A DNA stretch of 64,000 nucleotides from Methylobacterium sp. AMS5 (GCF_001542815.1 NZ_CP006992.1:2237501-2301500), one strand, 5' to 3'; counted from the first letter of the stretch, positions 51,251 to 60,644 are shown. The notes: generated by a model from the letters alone, not told the origin. Translations and numbers: made by a program.

Positions 51251-53038
51251 ATGGCACCCACAATGTCCAGGCAAGCACTCCTCCCCCGTACGGCTCCCTT
51301 CGGAGATCAGGAGCGGGCCCATCTCGACGCGGCGCTCGGCGCGGCGACGCCGATTCAGCGCGCGTGGCTGACGGGCTTCCTCGCCGGTCTCGACGCGGCT
51401 GCCGGCCAGCCGGCTGCGGCGGCTCCGGCCCCCGCCGCACCCCCGAAGGCGGCCGAGCCGCTGACGATCCTGTTCGCGTCCGAATCGGGCAATTCCGAAA
51501 AGCTCGCGAGCGACGTGAGCAAGCTCGCGCGCAAGCAGGGCTTCAAGCCGAAGGTCGTGGATTTCGCCGATCTCGATCTGGCCACCCTGCCGAAGGCCGG
51601 CAAGGTCATCGCCATCGCCGCGACCTGGGGCGAGGGCGAGCCGCCCGCCCGCGCGGTGCGGGCCTATGGCGAGCTGATGTCCGATGCCGCGCCGCGCCTC
51701 GACGGCCTCGCGTTCGGCGTGCTGGCGCTGGGTGACACCAGCTACGCGGAGTTCTGTGCGATCGGGAAGGCGCTCGACGCGCGCTTCGAGGCGCTCGGCG
51801 CCAAGCGTGCCTACGACCGCGCGGATCTCGACCTCGATTTCGAGAAGCCGGCCGCCGAGTGGATCAAGGGGACGCTGAAGGCGCTGGCGCCGGCGGAAGT
51901 GCCGGCCGACAACGTGGTGGCCGTCGATTTCCGCGCCGGAGCCGAGGACGAGGACGGCGAAGTCAGCCGCGAGCCTGTGGTGGTCGAGGTGATCGACCAC
52001 GTGAACCTCAACTCCTCGCGCTCCGACAAGGAGACGATCCACCTCGCCCTCGAATTCGAGGACGGGGCGCCGGCCTACGAGCCCGGCGATTCGCTGGAGA
52101 TCTTCCCGGAGAACGACCCGCAGCTCGTGGACGAGATCCTGCGCGCGGCCGGGCTCTCGGGTGACGAGGCTCTGCGCAAGGCGCTGCTCGCCGAGCGCGA
52201 CATCACCACGCTCTCGCCCACCACGGTCGAGCGCTTCGCCAAGGCGACCGGGCACGCCGACGCCCAAAAGTTCGTCGAGAGCGGCGAGGTGAAGGCCTGG
52301 ATCGAGGGGCGGCACCTGATCGACCTGATCGAGCGCTTCCCCGCCGAACTGACCGCCGAGCATCTCAACACCGTGACCCGGCCGCTGCCGCCGCGGGCCT
52401 ATTCCATCGCCTCCTCGCGTAGGGAAGTCGGCGACGAGGTGCATCTCACCATCGCCGCCGTGCGCTACGAGACCCATGGCCGCGCCCGCTCCGGCGTCGC
52501 CTCGGTGCATGTCGCCGACCGTATCAAGAACGGCGCCAAGCTGCGGGTTCGGGTGAAGCCCAACAAGCATTTCCGCCTGCCCTCCGACCCGGCGACCGAC
52601 ATCATCATGGTCGGCCCCGGCACCGGCGTCGCGCCGTTCCGCGCCTTCGTGCAGGAGCGCCGCGCCACGGAGGCCCCCGGCCGCTCCTGGCTGTTCTTCG
52701 GCGACCGTCACTTCACCCACGACTTCCTGTACCAGCTCGAATGGCAGGACGCGCTGGAGGACGGCTCGCTGGCCAAGATCGACGTGGCCTTCTCCCGCGA
52801 CCAGCCGGAGAAGATCTACGTGCAGGACCGGATCGACGCACAGGCCGCCGAGGTGGTGGAATGGCTCGATGGCGGCGCCCATTTCTACGTCTGCGGCGAT
52901 GCCAAGAACATGGCCAAGGACGTGCGCGCCGCCGTGGTGCGCGCCTTCGAGAGCGTGAAGGGCCTCGGCAGCGCCGACGCCGAGGCGCATGTCGCCTCGC
53001 TGGAACGCGCCCGGCGCTACCAGCAGGACGTTTACTGA
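51251..53038 (+). CDS. cysJ: Sulfite reductase flavoprotein (CysJ-type alpha subunit)
   Basis: Passes electrons from NADPH through FAD and FMN to the sulfite-reducing hemoprotein. The 595-residue protein has a short N-terminal segment and the flavodoxin domain (TILFASESGNSEKLASDVSK, AATWGEGEPPARAV, LALGDTSYAEFC). The FAD domain has RPLPPRAYSIASSRREVGDE, and the NADPH domain has MVGPGTGVAPFRAFVQERRA and FYVCGDAKNMAKDVR. ATG 51251 is used; a start at 51263 is possible. It lies upstream of the hemoprotein gene on the same strand with a repeat element between. Confidence 0.93.
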   Translation: MAPTMSRQALLPRTAPFGDQERAHLDAALGAATPIQRAWLTGFLAGLDAAAGQPAAAAPAPAAPPKAAEPLTILFASESGNSEKLASDVSKLARKQGFKPKVVDFADLDLATLPKAGKVIAIAATWGEGEPPARAVRAYGELMSDAAPRLDGLAFGVLALGDTSYAEFCAIGKALDARFEALGAKRAYDRADLDLDFEKPAAEWIKGTLKALAPAEVPADNVVAVDFRAGAEDEDGEVSREPVVVEVIDHVNLNSSRSDKETIHLALEFEDGAPAYEPGDSLEIFPENDPQLVDEILRAAGLSGDEALRKALLAERDITTLSPTTVERFAKATGHADAQKFVESGEVKAWIEGRHLIDLIERFPAELTAEHLNTVTRPLPPRAYSIASSRREVGDEVHLTIAAVRYETHGRARSGVASVHVADRIKNGAKLRVRVKPNKHFRLPSDPATDIIMVGPGTGVAPFRAFVQERRATEAPGRSWLFFGDRHFTHDFLYQLEWQDALEDGSLAKIDVAFSRDQPEKIYVQDRIDAQAAEVVEWLDGGAHFYVCGDAKNMAKDVRAAVVRAFESVKGLGSADAEAHVASLERARRYQQDVY

Positions 53039-53086
53039 GGCACGACGTTGACTGAGGAAGGACGGCGTTCCTTCCCGATCTGGACT

Positions 53087-53196
53087 TCATCCTGAGACGC
53101 TCGCGCCAGCGCGCTTCGCGGGAAGGCTCCAGGGATCGCCGCGAGAACGGGAGCCCTCCTTCGAGGTCTCCGCTTCGCTCCGTCACCTCAGGATGA
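53087..53196. repeat. Inverted repeat element (TCATCCTGAG ends)
   Basis: TCATCCTGAG (53087-53096) and CTCAGGATGA (53187-53196) form perfect 10-base ends of a 110-base segment. The inside has further pairing such as CGCTTCGCGGG and GCTTCGCTCCG-like stretches and the phrase CCTCCTTCGAGG. The composition and position, between two genes of one pathway, suggest a dispersed noncoding element of the kind common in Rhizobiales. It starts 48 bases after cysJ and ends 52 bases before the hemoprotein start. Confidence 0.65.
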
Positions 53197-53248
53197 GGTG
53201 ACGGGCGGGGATGAGCGGCCGAACGCGATCATTGCAGAGATCACCGCC

Positions 53249-55087
53249 ATGGACGACCACAAGCCGATCGACACCCCTGACGGCCCCGCCGTGGACACGC
53301 CCGGCATCGGCGCGCGCCGCTACGAGACGCCGCCGACCGAGCTTCCGATCACGGAGGCGGAGGCCGCGCGGGCTGCCGGGCTCGCCCACAACGAGCACCT
53401 GAAGATCGCCAGCGGCTACCTGCGCGGCGGGCTCGCCGACGGGCTCCTCAAGCACGCCACCGGCGCGATCTCCGAGGATGACGGCCAGCTCGTCAAGTTC
53501 CACGGCATGTACATGCAGGACGACCGGGACATCCGGGCGGAACGCACCAGGAAGAAGCTCGAGAAGGCCTACAGCTTCATGATCCGCCTGCGCATCGCGG
53601 GCGGCGTCGTGACGCCCAAGCAGTGGCTGATCCTCGATAACATCGCCACGACCTATGCCGGCAGCGCGCTGCGGGCGACGACCCGGCAGACGTTCCAGTA
53701 TCACGGCGTCATCAAGTCGAACCTCAAGCGCACGATGGCGGCGATCGACTCGGCGCTGCTCGACACCATCGCCGCCTGCGGCGACGTGAACCGCAACGTC
53801 ATGGCCGCGACCAACCCGGCTCAGGCCGGCGCCCACAAGATCGCGCTCCAGCTCGCCAAGGACATTTCCGACACCCTGCTGCCGAAGACCGGCGCGTGGC
53901 GCGAGATCTGGCTCGACGGCGAGCGCGTGGTCGGCGGCGAGGACGCGGCCGAGGTCGAGCCGATCTACGGCAAGACCTACCTGCCGCGGAAGTTCAAGAC
54001 CGTGGTCGCGGTGCCGCCCTCCAACGAGGTCGACATCTTCGCCCACGACCTCGGCTTCATCGCCATCCTCGACAAGAAGAACCGGGTCACGGGCTGGAAC
54101 GTCACCGTCGGCGGCGGCATGGGCATGACCCACGGCGAGACAGACACGTTTCCGCGCACCGCCGACGTGCTCGGCTTCGTGAAGCCCGAGGATGCCTTGA
54201 AGGCGGCCGAGGCGGTGATGACGGTCCAGCGCGACTGGGGCAACCGCAAGAACCGTAAGAACGCCCGCCTCAAGTACACGATCGAGCGCTTCGGCCTCGA
54301 CGCGTTCCGGGCCGAGGTCGAGAAGCGGATCGGCAATCCGCTGGCTGAGCCGAAGCCTTTCACCTTCGACGGCAACGGCGACCGCTACGGCTGGGTCGAG
54401 GGCGATGACGGGCGCCACCACCTCACACTCTACGTGCCGTCCGGCCGGATCAAGGACATCGAGGGTGGGCCGCAATTCCTCTCGGGCCTGCGTCGCATCG
54501 CCGAGGTGCACGAGGGCGATTTCCGGCTGACCGGCAACCAGAACGTCATCATCGCCAACGTGCCGGCAGGCAAGAAGGCCGAGATCGATGCGCTGGTCGA
54601 CGAGTACGGCCTGACCCGGGGGGCTTCGGCGCTGCGCCGCAACTCCATGGCCTGCGTCGCCCTGCCGACCTGCGGCCTCGCGCTGGCCGAGAGCGAGCGC
54701 TACCTGCCCGACCTCCTCACCGAGCTGGAAGAGAGCCTCGCCCGCCACGGGCTGCAGGACGAGCCCATCACCATCCGCTCGACCGGCTGCCCCAACGGCT
54801 GCGCCCGACCCTTCATCTCGGAAATCGGCCTCGTCGGCCGCGGCCCCGAGCGCTACCACCTCTATCTCGGCGCCGCCTTCGACGGCTCCCGGCTGAGCAA
54901 GCTCTACCGCGAGGACGTCACCGCCTCCGAGATCAAGGGCACCCTGGATCCGCTCTTCGCCGCCTATGCCAAGGACCGGCAGCCGGGCGAGCACTTCGGG
55001 GATTTCGTGATCCGCGCCGGGTACGTTGCCAAGACGAGCAACGGACCGGACTTCCACGAGCGGACGGGTCCCCTGCGGGCGGCCTGA
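53249..55087 (+). CDS. cysI: Sulfite reductase hemoprotein (nitrite/sulfite reductase family)
   Basis: Reduces sulfite to sulfide by six electrons using siroheme and a [4Fe-4S] cluster. The 612-residue protein starts at MDDHKPIDTPDGPAVD (ATG 53249). Two half-domains are present (RTRKKLEKAYSFMIRLRIAG, then RATTRQTFQYHGVIKSNL). The cluster ligands are in CVALPTCGLALAESER (Cys-x5-Cys) and STGCPNGCARPFISEIG (Cys-x3-Cys). The pairing with the CysJ-like protein supports sulfite over nitrite. An alternative start at 53198 would overlap the repeat and is rejected. Confidence 0.94.
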   Translation: MDDHKPIDTPDGPAVDTPGIGARRYETPPTELPITEAEAARAAGLAHNEHLKIASGYLRGGLADGLLKHATGAISEDDGQLVKFHGMYMQDDRDIRAERTRKKLEKAYSFMIRLRIAGGVVTPKQWLILDNIATTYAGSALRATTRQTFQYHGVIKSNLKRTMAAIDSALLDTIAACGDVNRNVMAATNPAQAGAHKIALQLAKDISDTLLPKTGAWREIWLDGERVVGGEDAAEVEPIYGKTYLPRKFKTVVAVPPSNEVDIFAHDLGFIAILDKKNRVTGWNVTVGGGMGMTHGETDTFPRTADVLGFVKPEDALKAAEAVMTVQRDWGNRKNRKNARLKYTIERFGLDAFRAEVEKRIGNPLAEPKPFTFDGNGDRYGWVEGDDGRHHLTLYVPSGRIKDIEGGPQFLSGLRRIAEVHEGDFRLTGNQNVIIANVPAGKKAEIDALVDEYGLTRGASALRRNSMACVALPTCGLALAESERYLPDLLTELEESLARHGLQDEPITIRSTGCPNGCARPFISEIGLVGRGPERYHLYLGAAFDGSRLSKLYREDVTASEIKGTLDPLFAAYAKDRQPGEHFGDFVIRAGYVAKTSNGPDFHERTGPLRAA

Positions 55088-55158
55088 AGACACGTCTGAC
55101 GCTGATGGCCGGGGCGAACGCCCCGGCAGTCTACGGCCGTCATTTCGTAGGGGCCGCT

Positions 55159-56016
55159 TCAGGCCGGCACCACCGCCACGTTGTCGATGAGCCGCGTCCT
55201 GCCGAGATAGGCCGCCACCAGCACCCGCGCCTCCCGCTCGGCCCTGGCCACGGGGGCCAGCGTCTGCGCATCGCGCACTTCCAGATACTGCACCGGGCCG
55301 AAACCCGCCGCCTCCAGCGCCGCGATGCCCTCGCTCACCAGCGGGCTCGCCTCGGCGCCGCGCGCGAGGCGATCGGCGATCTCGGCGAGCACCGCGTGCA
55401 GGCGCGGCGCGACCGCCCGCTCATGCGGGTCGAGGTAGCGGTTGCGCGAGGAGAGGGCGAGGCCGTCCGTCTCGCGCAAGGTCGGAACGCCCTCGATCGT
55501 GACCGCGATGTCGAGGTCGCGGATGACCGAGCGGATCACCTGCAACTGCTGAAAATCCTTCTCGCCGAACAGGGCGATGTCGGGCCGCACCTGATGAATG
55601 AGCTTGGTCACGACGGTGGCGACGCCGGAGAAGTGGCCGGGCCGGACGCTGCCGCATAGACCCTCCGCCGCCGGGCCGGGCTCGATGCGCGTCGAAAAAC
55701 CCGTCGGGTACATGGTCTCGACGGAGGGGAGCCAAACGGCGTCGGCGCCGGCTTCGGACAAAAGCGCGAGGTCGGCTTGCGTGTCCCGCGGGTAGCGGGA
55801 GAAATCCTCGTTCGGGCCGAACTGGGTCGGGTTCACGAAGATGCTGACGATGGCCCGCCGGCCGATCGCCTTGGCATGCGCCACCAGGGCGAGGTGGCCG
55901 GCATGCAGCGCCCCCATGGTCGGCACCAGCACGATCCGGTCGCCGCTCCTCCGCCATGCGTCGACCCGTGCACGGAGGGCCTCAAGGGTGTCGAAGCGAA
56001 GGGTCGTGTCGGACAT
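55159..56016 (-). CDS. panC: Pantothenate synthetase (pantoate-beta-alanine ligase)
   Basis: Joins pantoate and beta-alanine with ATP in pantothenate and coenzyme A synthesis. The 285-residue protein starts MSDTTLRFDTLEALRARVDA (ATG 56016). VLVPTMGALHAGHLALV has the HxGH nucleotide motif, and FVNPTQFGPNEDFSRYPRD follows. ALFGEKDFQQLQVIRSVIRD and GLALSSRNRYLDPHER (the KMSKS-like Ser-Ser-Arg loop) complete the signature. A long in-frame extension upstream is proline- and serine-rich noise. Confidence 0.96.
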   Translation of the reverse strand: MSDTTLRFDTLEALRARVDAWRRSGDRIVLVPTMGALHAGHLALVAHAKAIGRRAIVSIFVNPTQFGPNEDFSRYPRDTQADLALLSEAGADAVWLPSVETMYPTGFSTRIEPGPAAEGLCGSVRPGHFSGVATVVTKLIHQVRPDIALFGEKDFQQLQVIRSVIRDLDIAVTIEGVPTLRETDGLALSSRNRYLDPHERAVAPRLHAVLAEIADRLARGAEASPLVSEGIAALEAAGFGPVQYLEVRDAQTLAPVARAEREARVLVAAYLGRTRLIDNVAVVPA

Positions 56017-56092
56017 CGGGCAGCTCGGAGCAGGGAAACGCGCCGCACAGGTAAGCGCCTGGGCCGCCGGATGCCAGCGGGGCGGCCCCGCA

Positions 56093-56452
56093 TTACGGGC
56101 AATAGCGCAGGGGCCGGTCGAACGGGTCGTCGTAGCCGGGGCCGGGACGGAAGCCGTAATAGCTCGGCTTGCCCAGGCCGTATTCCGAGCCGACGTAGCT
56201 CGGGTCGTACGGCGCGTTGGTCGGCACCGGCGCGATGCGCGGGGCACAGCCGACCAGACGACGGGGGAGGGGGCGGGCCGGCCTGTCGCCCTCGGCATCC
56301 CCATCCCCACGGGGGAAGAAGCGCGGCGCCGCGGAGGCGATGGGCGGGCCGGGCTCGAACATCGGCAGGTCGGCCGCGGATAAGGAGCTGCCGTGGAGAC
56401 CGGAAAGGGCGAGGAGAGCACCGAGCACCCGCTGCCGACCGGCCGTCATCAC
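56093..56452 (-). CDS. Small secreted hypothetical protein
   Basis: A 119-residue protein with a signal peptide (MMTAGRQRVLGALLALSGLH, cleavage near SAA at 27). The mature part is rich in proline, glycine and tyrosine, ending SYYGFRPGPGYDDPFDRPLR and YCP. No known family. Two cysteines (one mid-chain, one near the end) could form a disulfide. It lies 76 bases upstream of panC on the same strand, but a functional link is not evident. Confidence 0.65.
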   Translation of the reverse strand: MMTAGRQRVLGALLALSGLHGSSLSAADLPMFEPGPPIASAAPRFFPRGDGDAEGDRPARPLPRRLVGCAPRIAPVPTNAPYDPSYVGSEYGLGKPSYYGFRPGPGYDDPFDRPLRYCP

Positions 56453-56521
56453 ATCACTCTCCCGCTCCGCTTCACGATGCCTCGCAGCCTATGGTGAACG
56501 GATCGTTACCGCGCGGCGCGC

Positions 56522-57127
56522 TCACGCCCGCGGATAGACGATGACCGAGAGATAGGTCATCGGCGTCTTGATGAGCTTGGCCGGGCCGTGCAGGCCGTTC
56601 GAATCAAACATCAGCGCGTCGCCGGGCTCCAGATGATAGTCCTGGCCCGAATGGTGATACATCACCTCGCCGGTCAGCATGTAGATGAACTCCGTCCCGA
56701 CATGGCGAAAGCTCGTATAGGCCTCGGCCTCGTCCTGGAGGGTGATGAGGTAGGGCTCCACCACCACGTCGCCGCGGATGCCGGCGCCCAGAAGCTCGTA
56801 GAGATGCCCGACTTTGGTGCCGCGCCGCTCGATCGGCACGCCGTGGCCGCGCTTCACGTGGCTGCAGTCACGGGTTTCCTCGAAGGCGGCGAAAAGGCCG
56901 GTGATCGGCACGTTGAGGGCCGAGGCGATCGCGTTGATCGAGGCGAGCGAGGGCGAGATCGCACCGTTCTCGATCTTGGAGATCATGCCGGGCGAGATGC
57001 CGGCCGCACTGCCGAGATCGGCCACCGACAGGTCGCGCTCCCTCCGAAGCAGGCGAACCTGATGGCCGAGCGCCTTTTCCAGGGGGCGCTCCTCCACGAC
57101 GGGCGCGTTCGACGCTGTGTTCAGCAT
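56522..57127 (-). CDS. XRE-family regulator with C-terminal cupin domain
   Basis: A 201-residue transcription factor. The N-terminal helix-turn-helix (LGHQVRLLRRERDLSVADLG, then SAAGISPGMISKIENGAISP) lies at residues 20-60. A cupin domain follows from about 125 (HVGTEFIYMLTGEVMYHHSG, HLEPGDALMFDSNGLHGPAK) with histidine and glutamate metal-ligand candidates. Proteins of this PuuR/SutR-like class sense small metabolites. ATG 57127 chosen; the extension upstream is not protein-like. Target genes unknown; single gene. Confidence 0.92.
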   Translation of the reverse strand: MLNTASNAPVVEERPLEKALGHQVRLLRRERDLSVADLGSAAGISPGMISKIENGAISPSLASINAIASALNVPITGLFAAFEETRDCSHVKRGHGVPIERRGTKVGHLYELLGAGIRGDVVVEPYLITLQDEAEAYTSFRHVGTEFIYMLTGEVMYHHSGQDYHLEPGDALMFDSNGLHGPAKLIKTPMTYLSVIVYPRA

Positions 57128-57442
57128 GGATCCCTGGCTGCTCCTTTCGCCGTTGCGGCACGAAAATATTATGGTGCAGGATTTCGACACCGCCACCGGG
57201 AACGGTCGTTGCGGGGCGCATTTGCCCAGCGGCAATGCCCATTTAACGATGCCGATCATCGGCACGCGGCGGCGAAGAAGTCTCTGTTCCGCCCCCGCGT
57301 TTGCCCCCGACACCGAAATTTCCGGGGGGTAGTGCGAAGTGAGAGTGTTTCGGGTTCGTGCAGGCTGTCACGGCGATACGTGCCCGCATTCAAGGTTCGT
57401 GAAAACACCCTGCCACCAGCGGACGCTTCACTGTCCGATACG
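57128..57442. other. Intergenic region upstream of the XRE-cupin gene
   Basis: No gene supported. An AT-rich segment near 57155-57180 lies just before the XRE-cupin start and may hold its promoter. The rest is ordinary GC-rich spacer up to the ssb terminator. Confidence 0.5.
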
Positions 57443-57473
57443 AAGAAAGGGCCGGCACTGTCCGCGCCGACCC
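57443..57473 (-). terminator. Rho-independent terminator after ssb
   Basis: On the minus strand GGGTCGGC (57473-57466) pairs with GCCGGCCC (57456-57449) with one G-T wobble and a nine-base loop, followed by TTTCTT. It sits 29 bases past the ssb stop codon. Confidence 0.65.
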
Positions 57474-57501
57474 TCCCCAAAAACGGTCCTCGCTTGAAAT
57501 C

Positions 57502-58065
57502 CTAGAACGGGATGTCGTCGTCGAGATCGTAGTTCGGCTTGGCGCCGCCGCTGCCCGAGGCCGGCCGGCGATCGCCGCCGCCGCCGGAGCGGCTCGAGCC
57601 GTAATCGTCGCGCCCGCCGCGGTCGCCGCCGCGATCACCCCCCCGGTCGCCGCCGCGGCTGATCTGGCCGCCGCCCTCGTCCTCGCCGGCGAAGTCGCCA
57701 CCGCCGCCGCCGCCCCGGCCGTCGAGAATCGTCATCTCGCCACGGAAGCGCTGAAGCACCACCTCGGTGGTGTACTTCTCCGCGCCCGACTGGTCGGTCC
57801 ACTTGCGGGTCTGGAGCTGGCCCTCGATGTAGACCTTCGAGCCCTTGCGCAGATACTGCTCCGCAACGCGGGCGAGGTTGTCGTTGTAGATCACGACCGA
57901 GTGCCACTCGGTCTTCTCCTTACGCTCGCCCGACGCCTTGTCCTTCCAGGACTCCGACGTCGCGATGCGCAGGTTCACCACGGGATCGCCCGAGGACAGA
58001 CGCCGGGTCTCGGGATCGCGCCCGAGATTGCCGACCAGAATCACCTTGTTGACGCTGCCCGCCAT
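57502..58065 (-). CDS. ssb: Single-stranded DNA-binding protein
   Basis: Binds and protects single-stranded DNA in replication and repair. The 187-residue protein has the OB-fold N-terminus [20 protein letters not shown] and the segments [20 protein letters not shown] and [16 protein letters not shown] glycine/arginine/aspartate-rich linker follows (about 115-175), and the acidic tip is DLDDDIPF, the conserved protein-interaction tail. Start ATG 58065. The linker is longer than in E. coli in its glycine content. Confidence 0.97.
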   Translation of the reverse strand: MAGSVNKVILVGNLGRDPETRRLSSGDPVVNLRIATSESWKDKASGERKEKTEWHSVVIYNDNLARVAEQYLRKGSKVYIEGQLQTRKWTDQSGAEKYTTEVVLQRFRGEMTILDGRGGGGGGDFAGEDEGGGQISRGGDRGGDRGGDRGGRDDYGSSRSGGGGDRRPASGSGGAKPNYDLDDDIPF

Positions 58066-58271
58066 CTCATCTCTCCATCCGGTCCGATCTCACAGGGCAT
58101 TCTACGGCACGCCCGCGATGGCCGGGACTCTTGAGCGTGCCGCCCCGTCTCGGCAAGCCGTCCGGGGCCGTTGTGCCCGCTAACCACCGCGTGCCGTCGC
58201 CGCCACAAATGTTCTATCTCTGTTCTTGTTGCGCGACAAGCGGCGCGGCGCCCGTCGAAGCTCGGTTTCGT

Positions 58272-59288
58272 TCAGGAGACCTTCACGACGAGCTTACCGA
58301 AATTGGCGCCCCGCAGCATCCCGGCGAAGGCGGCCGGTGCGTTTTCCAGGCCCTCGACCACGTCCTCGCGCGCCTTGACCCGCCCGGCGCGCAGCCAGCC
58401 GCCGACGTCGCGCACGAAATCGCCCTGCATCGCGGCAAAATCCCAGACGATGAAGCCGCGCAGCGTCAGCCGCTTGGTCAGGATGGCGCGCATCAGCACC
58501 GGCGAGCGGTCGGGGCCGGGGGGCAGTTCGCTCAGATTGTAGCCCGAGACGAGGCCGCAGACCGGCACCCGCGCGAAGTCGTTGAGAAGCGGCAGCACCG
58601 CGTCGAACACCGCCCCTCCGACATTCTCGAAATACACGTCGATCCCATCGGGGCAGGCGCGGGCCAGCGCGTCGGGGAAGTCGGCGGCGCGGTGGTCGAC
58701 CGCCGCGTCGAAGCCGAGCGTCTCGGTCAGGTAGGCGCATTTCTCCGCGCCCCCGGCGATGCCGACGGCCCGCGCGCCCTTGATGCGGGCGATCTGGCCG
58801 ACGAGGGAGCCGACCGGTCCCGCGGCGGCGGCCACCACGACGGTCTCCTTCGGCTGTGGCCGGCCAATCTCCAGAAGCCCGGTATAGGCGGTCATGCCGG
58901 GCATGCCGAGGATTCCGAGGAACTGGCTTGGCGGCCCGTCGGCGGGGTCGATGCGCTGCAGATTCTTTCCGTCCGAGACGGCGAATTCCTGCCAGCCGGC
59001 ATTGGCCAGCACGAGATCGCCCTCGGCGAAGGCCGGATTCTCCGAGGCGACCACCTCGCTCACCGTCTGCCCGACCATGGTCTCGCCGATCTCGACGGGC
59101 TTGGCATAGGATTTCGCGGCACTCATCCGCCCGCGCATATAGGGGTCGAGGGAGAGCCAGCGGGTCCGAAGCAGCACCTCGCCCTGTTGCGGCGTGGGCG
59201 TGCGCCCCTCTTCCAGGCGAAAATGTTCGGGCTTCGGCTCGCCGTGTGGGCGCGCGGCCAGCACGATCCGACGGTTGACGACTGCCAT
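58272..59288 (-). CDS. NADP-dependent oxidoreductase, CurA/alkenal-reductase type MDR
   Basis: A 338-residue medium-chain dehydrogenase/reductase without zinc ligands, expected to reduce alpha,beta-unsaturated carbonyls with NADPH. It starts MAVVNRRIVLAARPHGEPKP. The family features are RTRWLSLDPYMRGRMSAAKS, LGMPGMTAYTGLLEIG, and the NADP loop VVAAAAGPVGSLVGQIARIK. VYFENVGGAVFDAVLPLLND completes it. ATG 59288. The gene overlaps nothing and converges with none; ssb lies 206 bases downstream on the same strand. Confidence 0.9.
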   Translation of the reverse strand: MAVVNRRIVLAARPHGEPKPEHFRLEEGRTPTPQQGEVLLRTRWLSLDPYMRGRMSAAKSYAKPVEIGETMVGQTVSEVVASENPAFAEGDLVLANAGWQEFAVSDGKNLQRIDPADGPPSQFLGILGMPGMTAYTGLLEIGRPQPKETVVVAAAAGPVGSLVGQIARIKGARAVGIAGGAEKCAYLTETLGFDAAVDHRAADFPDALARACPDGIDVYFENVGGAVFDAVLPLLNDFARVPVCGLVSGYNLSELPPGPDRSPVLMRAILTKRLTLRGFIVWDFAAMQGDFVRDVGGWLRAGRVKAREDVVEGLENAPAAFAGMLRGANFGKLVVKVS

Positions 59289-59381
59289 GAAGCCCTCCGG
59301 GGTTTGTTCGGGGTGGAACCGGGCAGATGGGTCGCGCGCTGGTTCCGGCAATGCATGGCGGCACAACCGCGGAGGTTCGCG

Positions 59382-59789
59382 ATGGCGTGGAAGACGGTGG
59401 CCGTGACGGCGGCGATGCTGGCGATGGGGGGCGCCGCCGCAGCGGCGGGGGGCGATCCGCTCTCGGGCTATCGCTGGAAATCGCGGGTGCTGGTGCTGGC
59501 CGCGCCGGATGCCGATGACGCGCGGTTGCAGGCGCAGCGACAGGCGCTGGCATCGGCGCGGACGGGCGCGTCCGAGCGCGATCTCGTCACGCTCGAGGCG
59601 GTGGGGAAGGGGGCGGAGGCATCGGCCTTGCGCCGGCATCTCGGCCTTCCGGACAACGCGTTCCGGGCGGTGCTCGTCGGCAAGGACGGCGGCGCCAAGC
59701 TGACCTCGGAGGAGCCGATCCCGCCGCAGCGCCTGTTTTCCACCATCGATGCCATGCCGATGCGGCAGGACGAGGCGAAGCGGCGCTGA
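59382..59789 (+). CDS. Secreted DUF4174-like protein
   Basis: A 135-residue protein with a signal peptide (MAWKTVAVTAAMLAMGGAAA). The mature domain LSGYRWKSRVLVLAAPDADD, RLQAQRQALASARTGASERD, then FRAVLVGKDGGAKLTSEEPI and LFSTIDAMPMRQDE follows the thioredoxin-like DUF4174 pattern, without a CxxC motif. ATG 59382 is fixed by GGAGG at 59371-59375; in-frame sequence upstream is an artefact. Function unknown. Confidence 0.8.
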   Translation: MAWKTVAVTAAMLAMGGAAAAAGGDPLSGYRWKSRVLVLAAPDADDARLQAQRQALASARTGASERDLVTLEAVGKGAEASALRRHLGLPDNAFRAVLVGKDGGAKLTSEEPIPPQRLFSTIDAMPMRQDEAKRR

Positions 59790-59802
59790 CCCATACGAGA
59801 AG

Positions 59803-59824
59803 AAGGGGCCGCGAGCGGCCCCTT
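59803..59824. terminator. Bidirectional terminator between converging genes
   Basis: AAGGGGCCGC (59803-59812) and GCGGCCCCTT (59815-59824) are perfect complements around GA. T-rich sequence follows on the plus strand (CCTTGTCTT) and A-rich sequence precedes it. Serves the DUF4174 gene and the glycine-rich gene. Confidence 0.7.
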
Positions 59825-59841
59825 CCTTGTCTTCGATGCGA

Positions 59842-60417
59842 TCAGTAGCAGCGCTCGACCAGAACGCGGCGGTAGCCGTAGGGCGTCCAGGTCAGGCGCG
59901 GGACGGTGTAGCAGCCACCACCGGCGAAATACGGGTCGTAGCCCACCGTCGTGTAGCCGTAGGGGCCACCCCAGCCGCCGTAACCACCCCAGCCACCATA
60001 GCCGCCGTAGAGGCCGCCCGCGGCGAGGCCCAGACCGAGCCCGAGACCGACGCCACCCAGGCCGATGCCACGCCGGTAGCCCCAGCCGCCGCCCCGCCAG
60101 CCGCCATAACCGCCGCGCCAGCCGCCGAAACCGGCACCGCGATAGAAACCGCCCCGGCCGGCAAATCCGCCGCCGAAACGCGGACCGCCGAAGCCGCCGC
60201 CGAAGCGCGGGCCGCCAAACCCACCACCGCGGAAACCGCCGCCGGCGAAGCCGCCGCGGAAGCCACCGCCGCCGAACCCACCACCGCGGAAGCCGCCGCC
60301 ACCGAACCCGCCGCCGCGGAAGCCGCCGCCACCGAAGCCCGGACGGGCATCGGCGGTGGCCGGGATCATCATCAGCGCGCTTGCCATCACCGCCGATGCC
60401 AGAACAACCCGTTTCAT
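59842..60417 (-). CDS. Secreted glycine-rich repeat protein
   Basis: A 191-residue protein with a signal peptide (MKRVVLASAVMASALMMIPA, cleavage near ADA-R). A long region follows built from GGGFRGGG and GGPRFGGG units (about residues 30-95), then GGWRGGYGGWRGGGWGY stretches and a C-terminus with a cysteine pair (GGGCYTVPRLTWTPYGYRRV, VERCY). The start at 60417 fits the signal peptide. Similar proteins occur in many alphaproteobacteria with unknown function. Low complexity may mislead gene finders on the opposite strand. Confidence 0.82.
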   Translation of the reverse strand: MKRVVLASAVMASALMMIPATADARPGFGGGGFRGGGFGGGGFRGGGFGGGGFRGGFAGGGFRGGGFGGPRFGGGFGGPRFGGGFAGRGGFYRGAGFGGWRGGYGGWRGGGWGYRRGIGLGGVGLGLGLGLAAGGLYGGYGGWGGYGGWGGPYGYTTVGYDPYFAGGGCYTVPRLTWTPYGYRRVLVERCY

Positions 60418-60644
60418 CAGATCGTCTCCACCCGAGAGAGAAAGTGCTCCCCTGTTGGCTTTGAACGTGTGACGGGAAAAATCGGTCCCTGCGACCTCTG
60501 GTCCCAAACATCTTGTGATGACGCCGCGAACGACCCGGTCTGTCGTGCCGGCTGCTTGAATGCTGCCATGCTTTCGCGCGAGGAGGGCGGATACGGCCGT
60601 GCCTGCCCCGCAGGGGCCGCCTCTTCAGGAACCGCCCGTCCGTG

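Noticed and set aside
53198..53248. Earlier start for the sulfite reductase hemoprotein
   Set aside because: The extra 17 residues are encoded next to the inverted repeat element and do not fit the family N-terminus.
51032..55093. Long antisense frames opposite cysJ and cysI
   Set aside because: Same cause. The sense frames carry flavodoxin, FAD/NADPH and siroheme-cluster motifs; the antisense ones carry none.
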